Numbered from the stretch's first letter, positions 46,070 to 58,800 are shown. The stretch is 64,000 nucleotides of DNA from Heliocidaris erythrogramma (GCA_025617745.1 CM046856.1:35334208-35398207), one strand, 5' to 3'. Notes: generated by a model not told the origin, from the letters alone. Numbers and translations are program-made.

Positions 46070-46467
46070 TAGCTTCCGTTTGATTGTTGGAGGGGCTATC
46101 AACCAGTTCGTTATTCAGGCTGCTCCAGAATTCGGGTCCAGGAAAGGTGATTGTTTTGTTTACAAAAAAAAGTTTAGGGGAGGTGGAAATTATTTCTCCG
46201 TCTATTTGGATAGAAATGTACAGCATTGTTGTGTTGAAATATAGGGATGAAAGCATCTGATAAATTACCCTTCGAGAGTTCGTCAATAAATATTCCTAGA
46301 TTGTACAAGTACAAGTCAGATATCTCAAGAATATGGCAACTATATAAAAGCTCATTTGTATGTACCCGAAATCCAACATCATTTATTATTCTTACCTCCC
46401 GTTTTTGTACAAAATTTATTTTGTCCATTAAGGTCATAGAGCTATTATTCCCCAAGTAAGTATACAA
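46070..46467 (-). mobile_element. LINE ORF2 C-terminal fragment, minus strand
   Basis: The minus-strand frame reads YLGNNSSMTLMDKINFVQKR, then EVRIINDVGFRVHTNELLYS, then LYLYNLGIFIDELSKGNLSD. This is the conserved region after the reverse transcriptase in CR1/Jockey-type LINEs (LQKRxxRIIxxxxxxxHT). It lies head-to-head with the plus-strand copy at 46750-47110. No reverse transcriptase remains. Confidence 0.6.
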
Positions 46468-46749
46468 TAATTGAGATAAAACAAGATAAAGGGAGAATAG
46501 AGTATAAGCATAAAATGAGAGGGTACAAATGGTTTCAATTTGTTCATTACACCGAAGTTGCGTGACAGTTTATATAAACAATCAATTTGAATAATTTACT
46601 GTCTGTATAAACAGCCAAAATTTGGTAGATTCAACCTGGGCGATATCTAGGTGGGCTGTACTTGAAGTACAGACCACCTCCTGTTTGTTGCGAAATTGTC
46701 TTTATTATTAGCTTGTTATTTCTACTCACTTTTTTGTACGCACTATATC

Positions 46750-47110
46750 TCCAAAACGGCTTATCTAAATGTACAAAAACAAAGACGGGTTGTAAGAATA
46801 GTAAATAATGTTGGATTTCGTGCACATACAAAATGAGCTTTCCTATAATTATAATATTCTGAAGATATCTGGCTTGTACTTTTACAATCTTGGAATATTT
46901 ATGTACGAACTTTCGAAAGGTAATTACCAGATGCTTTCGTCCCTATATTTCAACCCAACAATGTTGCACATCCAACATGTCCAACTAGACGAAGAAACCA
47001 TTTCCACCTCCCCCGAACTCGCACCGTTTTTGGAAACCCAAAACAATCACCTTTACTGGACCCAAATTCTGGAAGAGCCTGAATACCGAACTTTTACGTA
47101 CATGTACATA
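46750..47110 (+). mobile_element. LINE ORF2 C-terminal fragment, plus strand
   Basis: The frame contains NNVGFRAHT-like sequence (one shift from the main frame), then LYFYNLGIFMYELSKGNYQM, then ETISTSPELAPFLE and WTQILEEPEYRTF. It is homologous to the minus-strand fragment at 46070-46467 and continues slightly further toward the C-terminus. Inactive remnant. Confidence 0.6.
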
Positions 47111-47802
47111 TGTGTAAATATTCATATCATGCTGGATCGTACAGGTGGCCACGTAGACTTTGTTCGTGTTAAACTGTCCTGCCTTTACAATTTTTATTCT
47201 CCTTCTTCTTCCTTTTCTCTGTTTTTCTTCTTTTTTTCCTTTTCTTTTTTTTTCCTCTTCTATTTCGTCTCTTTCGTTTCTTTACCCCATATTCTGAGCT
47301 TTGCTCTCCTTGTACGTTTAGTGAATCTGATACTTCCAATCCGTTTCGCTTTTTATTGAACTTTAATCAGAATTACTTATAATGTTACTCTATACGGGAG
47401 CCTAATCATTTACATGCAATGTTTTGTATCTAGGCTCCCCACATTTTACGTTTTTTTTTCTGCCAGTCGTTCATATATCTCTCGAAACTTTCTACCTATT
47501 TACCGTACATTTTACTTGATTTGAGTTCTTTACCCGTACGTTTAGAAATTGACAACTATTCTTGTAAAATCTGAATTGTTTTTGATGTAACGTTATTTTC
47601 TCAGCACAGAAACTTTTTCAAAATATAGTTAAGGCATCGTCATCTAGGCGCCATTCTGTAAAATTCCGACATATGCTTTAACTCTGCCGGCGATGTTTAT
47701 AACTTTGCCAGTTAAATTAATTTAAGTAGATGTTCTATATAACAATTTTAAAAATCTTATAAATTATGTAATAGGCCTACTACTAATTCTCGGTGACAAC
47801 GT

Positions 47803-48111
47803 GATTTCAAAGACTTAAAAAAAACTTAAGGCAATTGCCTCGTGTGTCGCCGTTTGTGAGGTGCCAGAATTACAGTGACATTTCACAAAATCGGAACTTT
47901 AAACAAAAATACAATTGGGTATATAAATTGCCCTCAGGTTGATTTCTTGAATGATTTCAAAGACTTAAAAAAAAACTTAAGGCAATTTCAATTGCCTCGT
48001 GTGTCGCCGTTTGTGAGGTGCCAAAATTACAGTGACATTTCACAAAATCGGAACTGTTTAAAAAAAATTCTATTGGGTATATAAATTTCCCTCAAGTTGA
48101 TTTCTTGAATG
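47803..48111. repeat. Tandem duplication, 150-bp unit, two copies
   Basis: The unit starts gatttcaaagacttaaaa and contains tgtgtcgccgtttgtgaggt and cattgggtatataaat-like sequence. The second copy begins at 47953. The copies differ by a small insertion (attgcc repeated) and a few substitutions. No coding evidence. Confidence 0.85.
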
Positions 48112-49980
48112 TCTTTGGAATCGTATTTGACATACCAAGTGCATGACACTCCTTGACGATTAACAAGATCAAAAACACCATCATGATGAAAGCCAATCTA
48201 CCTCCGGGGCGATGTTCAGACATGTCGTATAGAGAGAGATAAACTTTCCTAGGCTGTGGGTGACTTTACTGTCAAAGGGCAGTGTTACAGAGTGAAAAAG
48301 TTCTCAAAAAGATGCACAGTACAAGTCTGTTTTTTACCGCTAGCTTGACATATAGATATCACATTATTGCTGAGAATAAGTTTATTAAAAATTTCGCACT
48401 CGTGTACATCAATCAACCTTTATCTTTCAGTCTGTTGTTTGCAGTGAAAATAATTAGTGGATGATATACGTGTTCTTAATGCAAGAATGCCCCTGGGTTA
48501 TCATATCTGCAGCCTGGTCTGTGAATCATTCCTTCGCGAATATCACGTCAGAACCACCGTGTACAAATTCAGTCGACCCCCTCTCCTTTTCTTATTTTCC
48601 ACATAAGCAAATTCAGCAGTGTTGTAACTAAATCCAATCTAATTTCAAATATATTTCCTCAATAGTTTGATTCCAGAATGGCTGGTTCTGCAGTTCTGTC
48701 ACAGAATTCAATTCAATGGCAAGGGTCTTTAGTTAATCCAATCTTAATTCCAAGTTATTCCCATCATATTCCGTTTTCAATTCTGTTTCCAAATTAGCAG
48801 GTTTAACGCTGCTGTTACTAAATCCAATCTGGATCGATTTCCAAGATATTGCTTCAAACTTCCGTCTACCAATTAGAGATGTCTGCACGCTCTTTGTCGA
48901 ATTCCAAATTATCAGACCAAAGTTCATAAACTCTTGGGAAAACCACATTCAACTGGTAACGCTCGCCTGGCTGTCCGTATTTAAATAAAGTCTCCGCTCC
49001 GGAATTATTATCTGTTAATATTGCGATGTAATACACATAATAAAATGCAAAGCTTAATTACCTGCTTTCCTGATTCACCTGGAGGGCGCGTGCGGGAGAA
49101 TGGGAGGGTCAACTCTCAATTCGTCGGCTGTGCTTCATGACGTCAGACAACGAGTCGTATGTAAGCATGTGAACATATTTGTCTAGTGCAATTTTGTAAA
49201 AGGAAAAAAATATGGCACGATTTTGATGTATGGCAAGACTGAAAGCACCAATACAGTTCAGGTGCATACCACCCCTGTGCTGAATGGATCGCATTCCTGA
49301 ACAAAGTACCAAAACAAATCAATTACGGTTGACTTGTCATGAATACGATGACCAGTTATATTTTTTTAATAGTTTCTCCCATGAAATTTGTCTGTGTATT
49401 GCTGATTTACATACCATAATATAATAGGCCTCCGTGATCAGAAAATCAGAATATATGCAAGAAAAGTGAGTACATTCTTAGACTTACAAAAAAGTTGAAA
49501 ACTGCAATGTAACTTTTTTTAAAACAAAAACTGTACTAAAATCGCAAGCCTAACAGCAATAGTATTATTGGTAGGAATGGTTATTATTCAATAGCAAAGG
49601 TATACTATATTGTAAGGGTATCTTGAAATGGTGGCAACAAAAAGTAAGTACACCCTAGCTTTTCTGTGTAGATTGTCAATGGCTTCTACAGTAACACGCT
49701 CTATCCTGAAACAAGATGAATGCGACTGCGTCTCGTATATGCCTCCGCCTAAATTCAGTTAAGTTCATGGCTCAAGCTGTTCTTGAAATCTTGTGATAAC
49801 CAGAATAAATTAAACCAACAATTACATGTTACTTGATTCTTTTTTTTAAACCTCTGACTTTTCAACTAATAACCCAAGTCTTATCACTTTATCTCTTCCT
49901 AGTCGTGCAAACAAAATAATTGAGATACATGCACATTTATGGTGATAACAAAACTATCACATCTTTAATTTCAGGCATAT
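48112..49980. other. No recognised feature
   Basis: AT-rich sequence. Some loosely repeated aatccaatct and aattccaa motifs occur at 48600-48950. No gene, RNA or clear transposon was recognised. Confidence 0.5.
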
Positions 49981-50895
49981 TGACCTCTGTGACCTTTGAC
50001 CTTTGACCAACTAAACCTAAAATCCAATCACTACGTCCCATTGTGGTGATGCATACTAGTACCAAGTTTGAAGTTCACAGCTATGATTGCTTAGATATGG
50101 CCAATTACAACAACGACAACAACAAACCATTTATTTCACGTATATTAACCTCTATGACCTGTGACCTTTGACTTATACAAAAATCGAATCAGTTCGTCTC
50201 ACTATGCTGATTCATACTAGTAACAAGTCTGAACTTAATAAAGGTAATATTATGTAGTTTTTGTACTCCCTCAAAAACTGTTCGTCAGATTTCTTGGAAT
50301 TTTGTTGATAAATAGCAAGATACTAGCAGTACTAAGATGGTGTGAAGATTTCACCTCCTAAAGTAAACTATTTTACAAATGAGAGGTAGGAAATAATTTA
50401 TATGCCGAGCTATAGTGAGTCCTTACAACGGCAGCGTGCACTATATACTATTAACGCGTGCAAAAACCTATGAGGATTATGTGTGGGGAGCCATCCGGGT
50501 GAAAAGATCAGGGCAGTATGTTACCGTGATCTAGCATCCCTTACGCTCTTTGCACGAACAATCACCGGAAATCATTGATGGAATACCACATGATCTCGTA
50601 CAAAGCTCTTTTGATACAAGGAGAACAACATGAGACCAAAATTGTTCATAAGCTGAAATTGTTGCAATACTGAGGCTGAAAACCTGAAATTTCATGGTAA
50701 GTGACCTCTTCGACCTTCAACCTTTCGACCTTTGACCTACTTACCCCCGAATCAAATCAATTTATCTCACTATGTGATGCATACTAGCACCAAGTTTGAA
50801 GTTCATACCTCAAAATGATTCTTGAGATCGCATTAATAAAATATGAAATATCAGAACTGACCTCTACGAGCTTCGACCTTTGACCTACGTAAACG
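49981..50895. repeat. Dispersed repeats carrying TGACCTTTGACC (DR1) motifs
   Basis: Three to four related segments begin near 49981, 50148, 50700 and 50860. Each has gacctttgacc-type motifs followed about 20-40 bp later by ctcactatgtgatgcatact-like and caccaagtttgaagttcat-like sequence. The first reads TGACCT-T-TGACCT-T-TGACC, three half-sites of the nuclear-receptor direct repeat with one-base spacing (DR1). It is probably an old transposon family. Whether any site is bound is unknown. Confidence 0.55.
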
Positions 50896-50899
50896 CACT

Positions 50900-52165
50900 C
50901 GTGGGGGAAAACTAAAAAACTGCCTATATATGACATTTTAAAGAAATACATTGGAGGCTGTTTGCTATCATTGATTTGCATTTCAATGATTTTCATTTAT
51001 TATTTATAGGAAAAAATTAATTATATGTATAATTATAGTTATAAATGTTGGATTTGTTGAAAGGGCCGGTTCTTAGGAAATCGCTAGGAAGTTTTCAGTT
51101 GATTTGTGTGAACTATTGTCAATGATAATCGCACATGAATATCATCTTCCCATTCCATTCATATTCGAAGTCCAATGTTTGACCGTGGTACCATTGTAAT
51201 GTGCGACGGAGAGAGATACAAATCAATTCAATAACATTTTTTTTTTTGGAAGTTCAACTTTGCAATTACAATGGCAAAATAGATAAAAGAAGCGAAATCA
51301 GATTCAACAGCATTTTCGAGAATTTGCGACCGAGTATAATAAGTTTGTTGTCGATAAGAGGAAAGAATTCCAAGCGTTACGGAATGACATTCACAAAGCA
51401 TTTTCAACTTTGAACTGAAAAGAATATTATGAACATCATACTGAACATTTTCAAATCGATAGTAAAATACAGAAACTAATCTAAGGTACTTTCACTGTTG
51501 AGTTTCATGTCAACCATTCATCAACTTTATGAACTATGTACTATTATAATTACTGCTTTTACGGAATGACACAAAAAGGACATGACTTTGCAACCGGAAT
51601 AAACTTTGATGAAACTCTGTGAACTTTGAATATGCATCCGGGTTTCAAGATAATTGCTGTAGCATTCTGTAGTATATGTTAGCTTTAATATGACACCATG
51701 TTCCTGGAATCTGTTTGAACATATTTTAAATATGATGCAAAATATGAAATGACTTCTGAAAGTCAATTGGAAATAGTGTATGAAATTAAAATTTTGTAAA
51801 TAAGTACATGTAGTTAAAACATAGTTTGAAACACAGATTGAGCAAACAATGATAATTTGTGATAACCTAATATATCTGTGTTAAAAATATCTCTATCAGT
51901 GTTTATTAATCTACAGCTGTAATTTATGGAAAATTTTATTCAAATATTCATATATTTGTTAATAATTATGTTTTTGAACATTCATTTGATACATTCATTT
52001 TATGTATCATGCTTTTTGTAAGTTTAAAAGACATTCAGATAGATTTTTCATTACATTCCATTTTATATTGTAGGTATTTCTTTTTTCTTAAATTTCTTAT
52101 GTATTCTATTGCTTTTTCAATATTCATAAATTTCATAATACGATTTTATTCTTTTTATAATAATT
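50900..52165. other. No recognised feature
   Basis: AT-rich sequence. A loosely similar stretch (ttatgtattctattg) occurs at about 52096 and again at 52906, which hints at older local duplication. Nothing else was identified. Confidence 0.5.
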
Positions 52166-52167
52166 AA

Positions 52168-52795
52168 TAATTCCAGGCTTTGATTTGTCAATGATAAAGG
52201 GTTAGGGCTGCTGTTTGGTTTTAAGGTTCGTTTTGGGTGAGGGTTAAGAATAGTGTTGGGTCCAGAGTTCGTATAGTGTTGAATATTGATCGCGGAGCAA
52301 TTATTGTTCGGTTGATAAATGATTCAAGTGAAATACCGACAGATTCTGAATATAGACAACAACCTAGAATAATGATTTTTGCATATTTTGGACCACTGCA
52401 GCACTTTTAACTTTTTTTTTATGTGGTACTTTTAAATGAAGTAATGCTTGAGTTCAAATCCTGCTATTCTCTAATCCAGAAAATATTGAATAATACGTGA
52501 TCTTAGACAAATATTGGGTACCAGAGATGTCTATTGTGTCTTCTAAGTATGTCTATTGTGTCTTCTAAGTATGTCAAGTAAATATTTTTGCAATATTCAT
52601 CATCCTCGCTGTTTTATTAGATCATGAACTTGTGATAAAAGAAGGTTGGGTCCTGGAAGAAAGAAAAATAATTTGCGGGCTTTCAATTTTTTTGTTGAAT
52701 GTCTGTTTGCAAGAATATCACAGAAGAAATATTTCCCCTGAAAAGGATTGCTTCACAAATGCCCTCATATTCTAAATGTGACAAGAAATAGCTGA
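52168..52795. repeat. Direct duplication copy 1 (empty transposon site)
   Basis: Matches 54277-54559 joined to 56172-56510. The join corresponds to tactttTAAatgaagtaatg at 52427-52446, which is the unoccupied target of the element at 54560-56171. No gene is recognised. Confidence 0.75.
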
Positions 52796-52799
52796 AAAT

Positions 52800-54276
52800 T
52801 TTGGACGAAACATTCATGCAACAAGTTTAGTGTAGTCCCATATACACATAAATGTGTTCGTTGCATTCTATATTATATGTATTTCATTGTTTTTTTTTTG
52901 TTTTCTTATGTATTCTATTGTTTTTCAATTTTCAAGAATTTCATCATACTAATGGTTTTATTTGATACTATCATCTAGATCAATATTAAAGTCTAGAATA
53001 CAGGAAAATTAAACCTATAGAGGAAAGAATTACATCACATGTGCAGATGGAATAAGAAACACCCTTTTCCAATTTGTTTTGTACACAAAACCCCAAATAT
53101 CCAAATTATTTAATTTAATATCCTTTTCATACTGGCAAATGATCTCATCATCTCTACTTTAGTTGATAATCGTACGATATATTAAGCTGAACTAATGTAT
53201 CGGTTCAGGGTAGAATTAGTATATGCAAAACTGAATTTAATGTCATCCCATAACTTTATTTTGTTACGGAATGACATAATTAATCATATCATAATTCATA
53301 TTTTAAATATTTCTTCAAACACAAAGCACATACATTTTGTAGGTATAAGTTAAATTGATTTACTTATCAACTTTCATATTTGTCTCTTACGTGTTAGTAG
53401 TAATTTAAAAAAATCAATTACAATTAATCGATATCACTGATAGTGATATGATAAAGGAAAAGTACCCTATAACGGATTCGTGGGCCTCTTGCTCAGCTTT
53501 TACAAACGAAAATTTAAAGAATAAATGTATTCAGATATTCCCACACGCGAAACATGTGAAATGAGCCAATAAATCCCTGATTAACGAACCTTTGAGAATC
53601 TGAAGTATTGTTGAAGACAATTTTACACACGCCTACACACCCCCACACACATACACAGAAGCCTTTTTATAAATACAAATTTCAACATGTTCGAAATAAA
53701 AACCAACGATTGTGTTTTCTACGTTAATATGTCTGTTGGATCAGGTAAACATGATTAGAGACTCATCAGTTCGTAACTTGCACTTCGTATCGCTTAACTG
53801 CTTAAAATAACGATAGCCTTAAGTATAATCCAAGGTTTTTTTTGTTTTTTTTTTGGGGGGTGGGGGTATTTCTAAGGCTATGACAGTGTTTGGGATATCA
53901 TGATATCCAACAAAACACCAAGTATATACACTCTTCTCAACAAATTATTTGTATACCCTCGGCTTACACCCACGAGACTACCAGTCTACGAGACCCACAG
54001 CCCCGCAGACCGACAATGTTGATCTCTTGGGCCATCTGAAAACAAATATTCATTCATTCATTTCTGTTTGAATCTCTTTTAATATTTAGTATTTATGGTA
54101 CATGCAAGTTGATTTCTAGTATATATTTACAACTTTTTATAGAAAACGAATCTCAAGATCAAAGCGTGACCAGAGCATAAAATCGAAAATTGAGTTCTTT
54201 AAGTCTTGAAAAGGGCCAAAATATCAGGCAGAGATCTTAAATTTGTACGGGTGTTCTGACATATGCTATCGGACAA
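52800..54276. other. No recognised feature
   Basis: AT-rich sequence with a short CA-rich patch (about 53625-53660) and T and G homopolymers at 53837-53865. No gene or clear element. Confidence 0.5.
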
Positions 54277-54559
54277 TAATTCCAGGCTTTGATTTGTCAA
54301 TGATAAAGGGTTAGGGCTGCTGTTTGGTTTTAAGGTTCTTTAGGGTCAGGGTTAAGAATAGCGTTGGGTCCAGACATGAAGTTAAGAGTTCGAATAGTGT
54401 TGGATATTGATCGCGGAGCAATTATTGTTCAGTTGAAAAATGATTCAAGTGAAATACCAACAGACTCTGAATATAGACAACTACCTAGAATAATGATTTT
54501 TGCATATTTTGGACCACTGCAGCACTTTTAACCGTGTTTTTTTCATGTGGTACTTTTAA
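54277..54559. repeat. Direct duplication copy 2, left part
   Basis: Homologous to 52168-52432 (for example ttgatttgtcaatgataaag). It continues at 56172-56510 on the other side of the inserted element. Confidence 0.75.
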
Positions 54560-56171
54560 TGCTGGCGTCACACTGTCGCCAACTTGAGACAAGATGGCCA
54601 TACGAATATGGCCCCGATCTTGGTCAACGGCCAATCAACAGCCGATACAAGTACGATGCCTACAGAAGAACGACGACGGCACCCGAACCACACACGAAGG
54701 CTACACGAAGATGTGAAGTTTTATTAAGAAGTTTAACTGAAGGACGCACAAAGGCCACAGGATGGCTACACGACGTCATATTGAGAGTACGATGAGTTCA
54801 AACTAGGTCATGAAGGCGTCACGTGACCCCCATTGGTATAGAACTTTCGCCCGACCGTACACGTTGGAAATTCAATCGCTAAAACATTTTGAATGGGGGG
54901 GGGGGGGGGGGGGGGGGGTTTGCCGACGACACCCAAATTTGCCGACAAATAATAATACAAGAAAATCACAGATGTAGGGATCTTTATCATACAGGTCTAT
55001 TTTTCTTCTTTTCCTACTGTTTTTGTTTTCCTTTCCTTTCCCTTTTTTTTTTCTTTTTTCGTCCATTTCTTTTTTCTCCATTCCTCTTCCCTTTCCCTTT
55101 TCCCCCTTTTTTTTGCCGACGGAGGTGGCGCATTTGCCGACAGCAATTTTGAGTAGGGGTGTGTGAGAAGGCAAATTAAAATGACGAGAAGACGAGTTAT
55201 TGGAACTCGGCAAGTCGACTTATTATGGACAAGAAGACAAGAAGAGTTGTTGGAACTCGGCAAGTCGACTTGTTTGGTACAAGAAGAGGCAAGCCGACTT
55301 GTTTGGGATAAGAAGACGAGATGACGAGTTAATGCAATTTGGCATGTCGACTTGTTTTGGACAAGAAGACGAGATGACGACTTGCCAAGTTGCATTAGCT
55401 TGTCATCTCGTCTTTTTGTCTTAAACAAGTCAACTTGCCGAGTTCAAACAACTCTTTATCTTATCTTCTTGTCCTAAACAAGTCAACTTGCCGAGTTCTA
55501 ACAACTTGTCTTCTCGGGGGGATTTTTCTCTCAAATAAGTCGGCATGCCGAGTTCCAACAACTTGTCTTCTCGACTTCTTGTCCAGAATAAGTCGACTTG
55601 CCGAGTTCTAACAACTCGTCTTATCGTTATTTATCTTGTCTTCTCGTCTTCTTATGTCGTCTTCTCGTCATTTAACCTGTTTTCTCGTCTTCTTATCTCG
55701 TCATCTGGTTGGCACTTATAAGCTTCCGTACACATGGGGAACGCTTGAGCTACTCAAATTCGGCTGTCTTCGCCGACACCGTGATCCCATCTCGATGTCA
55801 TCGTAGTATAATGCAAAGGCTACACGCAGGCATTGCGAGGGCTTCACGTAGTCGTGATGCCTTCCTATTACAATCGTAATTGTCTTCGTGTGCTTCGTCA
55901 GGCGAAAATGCCCGATGGCACCGATGATCACACGAGGTAAAGTCGAAGATCACACGAATTCAACACGAAAATGATTTTTTTTTACATGCCAAAGATTTTG
56001 CCACCCCACACAAAGTTGCTGCCGGAGCCTGAGAAACTTCACCAGCCGTCATACGATGGATTAAGATGCCCTCACGAATGGCCCGATGTCTACACGATCA
56101 GAGCCGAATTTGAACATTTCCTTTATCGTGTGTCAATCTTGTCTCAACTTCAGGACAGTGTGACGCCTGCA
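54560..56171. mobile_element. 1.6-kb PIF/Harbinger-like TIR element
   Basis: The left terminus TGCTGGCGTCACACTGTC and the inverse right terminus (gacagtgtgacgcctgca) extend to about 38 bp with a few mismatches (through ttgagacaagat). TAA flanks both ends (54557-54559 and 56172-56174), and the paralogous site at 52433-52435 carries a single TAA. A 3-bp TWA duplication is the PIF/Harbinger signature. The interior contains cacgaagg-type repeats, a fragment of the GGCGTCGCTA family (about 54890-55165, with a G-run at 54897-54918), and a mirror minisatellite (55180-55700). No transposase is present. Confidence 0.75.
55180..55700. repeat. Mirror-image minisatellite (two arrays in opposite orientation)
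   Basis: From 55185 to about 55390 the unit is gacgagttattggaactcgg and caagtcgacttgttt with gacaagaagac spacers. From about 55396 to 55690 the same unit appears as its reverse complement (aagtcgacttgccgagttc). The turn-around lies at about 55390-55400. The whole segment can fold into a long hairpin. It sits inside the 54560-56171 element. Confidence 0.8.
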
Positions 56172-56510
56172 TAAAGGAAGTAATGCTTGAGTTAAAATCC
56201 TGCTATTCTCTAATCCACAAAATATTGAATAATACGTGATCTTATACAAATATTGGGTTAATACCAGAGATGTATATTGTGTATTCTAAGTATGTCAAGT
56301 AAATATTTTTTCCATATTCATTATCCTTGCTGTTGTATTTGATCATGAAGCTGTCATAAAGAGAAGGTTGGGTTCTGGTAGGATGAAAAATAATTTGTAG
56401 GCTTTCTAATTCTTTTTAAATGTCAGTCTGCAAGAATATCACAGAAGAAAATAATTATGTCCCCTGAAAAGGATTGCTTCTCAAATATCCTCATATTCTA
56501 AATATGACAA
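56172..56510. repeat. Direct duplication copy 2, right part
   Basis: Homologous to 52433-52795 (gaagtaatgcttgagtt onward). It resumes the duplication after the inserted element. Confidence 0.75.
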
Positions 56511-56934
56511 GCAAATGCCACAAGCTAGTGTTGTCCTGTAGTATCTGTGTTCAGTGCATGTGATTTCTAGCAAACTGAATCAATTTCTTATCAATTGGGA
56601 GATTCCAAAACCTCACAATAGTACACCAATGTTTTATTCACTACATAATCAAACTTTCCTCATTGTTTCTAACGGTTTCTTTCTCAGTGGAACTGTATGA
56701 CTAGAACACTACTTTATACCGTACACGTAACGAAAATTCAGCAGTGGTTAACATACAAATCAGATGGGCAACAACATCCTGTTTTGATGTGCTCTGCGCT
56801 TCAAATCTTTGTGTTTCTGTGACCCTTTCAATTTACAGGTGAATGCAGATCACGTTAATGCTTTGGAAATAGCAAGGGGCCGTATATTTTAACTGGAACC
56901 CACAAACTCGATTCATGCTGCTGCGCCATTCATC

Positions 56935-57135
56935 GTGCGTGAGTGTGGGCAGGGGAACGGGTCAGCGGTGGGAGTGTGTACGTGTGTGTGTTTGTTTGAC
57001 CAAGAATGAATGCGGGGTGTGTTGTGTGTGTGTGGGGTGTTTGTGTGGGGTGTATGTGTGCGGGTGGGTGGGTGTGTGTGCGTAGTGCGTGTGTGTGGTG
57101 GTGCGTGTGTCTGTGTGTGAAGGGTGGGGAGGGGA
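56935..57135. repeat. (GT)n-rich low-complexity tract
   Basis: About 200 bp of GT/GGTG repeats with a G-rich end. Overlapping open frames (for example 57006-57308) are compositional. Confidence 0.8.
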
Positions 57136-57240
57136 ATTTGGGGGAGGAGGGGATATGGATAAAATCTTTGTTTCACAAGATCAAGAATGCAAGTTCGTTC
57201 TTGGGAATAGGTGTCTTTTTCCCCGTCTTTGCTTTTCTTC

Positions 57241-57452
57241 TGATTTGGATGAAGCACATCTTAAGACTTTTAAGTCCATTTACATGTACATGTTTACCTT
57301 TTGTTTAATGTATGATATAATTTGTATGTGATTAGGTGCCTATCCCTGCTTTTTTCTTTTTTCTAATTTTGATGAAGCACATCTTACCTTTAAGACTTTT
57401 AAGTCCATTTGTACATAATTTACTTGTATGATATAATTTGTATGTGATTATG
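57241..57452. repeat. Imperfect tandem duplication (about 105-bp unit)
   Basis: ttggatgaagcacatctta, aagacttttaagtccattt and atgatataatttgtatgtga occur twice, starting near 57245 and 57367. No coding evidence. Confidence 0.7.
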
Positions 57453-57454
57453 TG

Positions 57455-58795
57455 AAAAGGGAAAGAAATAAAAATGAAAAAAAAAATAGGAATGCCTACA
57501 GATCTAAAGTAAGCAGCCATAGAAACGGCATAAAAGCTCATATATTTACATTAAAACTTGTTGAAAATGTGTGAGATATAATTTTGTCATTCCGTAGATG
57601 ATTTCTCAGAGTTTAACATCAGAAAGGAAATCTCTATTCAGGCTATATAGCTCAACAAACTATACATGCCAGGCTCGCCCCATCGTTCTCTCCCAGAGGC
57701 CTGTACAAGCCTGTCCACATAAAGCTGACCGTTAGTTTTACACACGTACGCATATGGAAATTTACATCCTGGAACAGCATGTAAAGTACTTTTTCACATC
57801 TCATTCGTTTAGTTTTGAAACCCATTTGGTATTTCCGTATTATCAGCTGAAATCAGACAAACCATTTACCTGACAGGCTTTACAAAACTAAGCTTGGACT
57901 CTAAAATCAGAACAGATGGAGTGGTATTGGAATTAGCTTATTCATGCAGATCCAGGTCACGTAAGTGCAGGCGACTCTTTTGGTTTGAAAACCCACATTC
58001 TCCTTGTCTTTGTTTCTCTCCATAGCATTGAAAATTCCCGCTTACATCGCTAAGTTTGCCGTATAACTGCTGACTAGTACTGTTTTGTTGTTTGATTAAG
58101 GAGACCGCTGAACCTTAAAAGCCAAAGACGAATCAAACACAATTAAATAGAATAATTTTTTTTAAATCAGAAAAGCATCCATGGGTAATTCTCTCAGTGG
58201 GAGGTTATTTATGTACTCAATTTGAGGAGGGTATGGAGGTGACCGGAGGTGTAAATTTCAATCCTTTGCCAATGCAAACTACTGTGTGTTCAATCAGACC
58301 TCGATATCACATTTCAAGAAAATGCCTACTAGTATTATTATAGAGGGTGTCCTTGAAAAAAAAAGGGTAATGCAAAGTTAAAGGTAAATTAATCAAAAAG
58401 TCAATGTACTTGTTTTTTTCTTTTCTTCATATGACACCGCAAGCATGAGAAATATAACAAAAACACACGCACGAGTGATTACAGACAGTCCGAAGTTGCA
58501 CTGTAAGAAACCAATTTCTCCAAAATAATTGGATGGCTGCCAATTTGGGTTCATTGGATCTAAAAAAAGACAGCAAATGATTTTAAAAATCCGCTCAGTA
58601 TTGCAAAACTCGTATCATGTTGTTATTGATGCCAAGACTTTACCTAACCTTTCCCATCCCATTCCCTCAAATTGCCTTCTACATTTAATTATTTCTGTTT
58701 TGTAGCATTATCTTATTAAGTATTTGAAATTACAGTGTATATAATAAATTAACTAAATTTTTGCTTCATTTAATAATTTGCTCCTTGACTTGACC
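57455..58795. other. No recognised feature
   Basis: AT-rich sequence between the tandem duplication and the MITE. No domain, RNA or inverted repeat was recognised. Confidence 0.5.
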
Positions 58796-58800
58796 TAATA

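Larger units (their letters stand above)
45390..47620. repeat. 2.2-kb imperfect inverted repeat (head-to-head LINE ends)
   Basis: 45500-46470 pairs with 46780-47480 in inverse orientation: gtggggagcctaaa against aggctccccac, ctcagaatatggagtaaag against ctttaccccatattctgag, and the coding segments described separately. The left arm contains an extra MITE (45922-46049), and both arms contain a GAA/TTC microsatellite (45690-45820 and 47195-47275). Confidence 0.7.

Noticed and set aside
55180-55700. Possible CRISPR-like array of repeats and spacers
   Set aside because: The units are contiguous tandem repeats without unique spacers, reverse orientation midway, and lie in a eukaryotic transposon.
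57006-57308. Cysteine/valine-rich frame of 100 residues
   Set aside because: Generated by the (GT)n tract.
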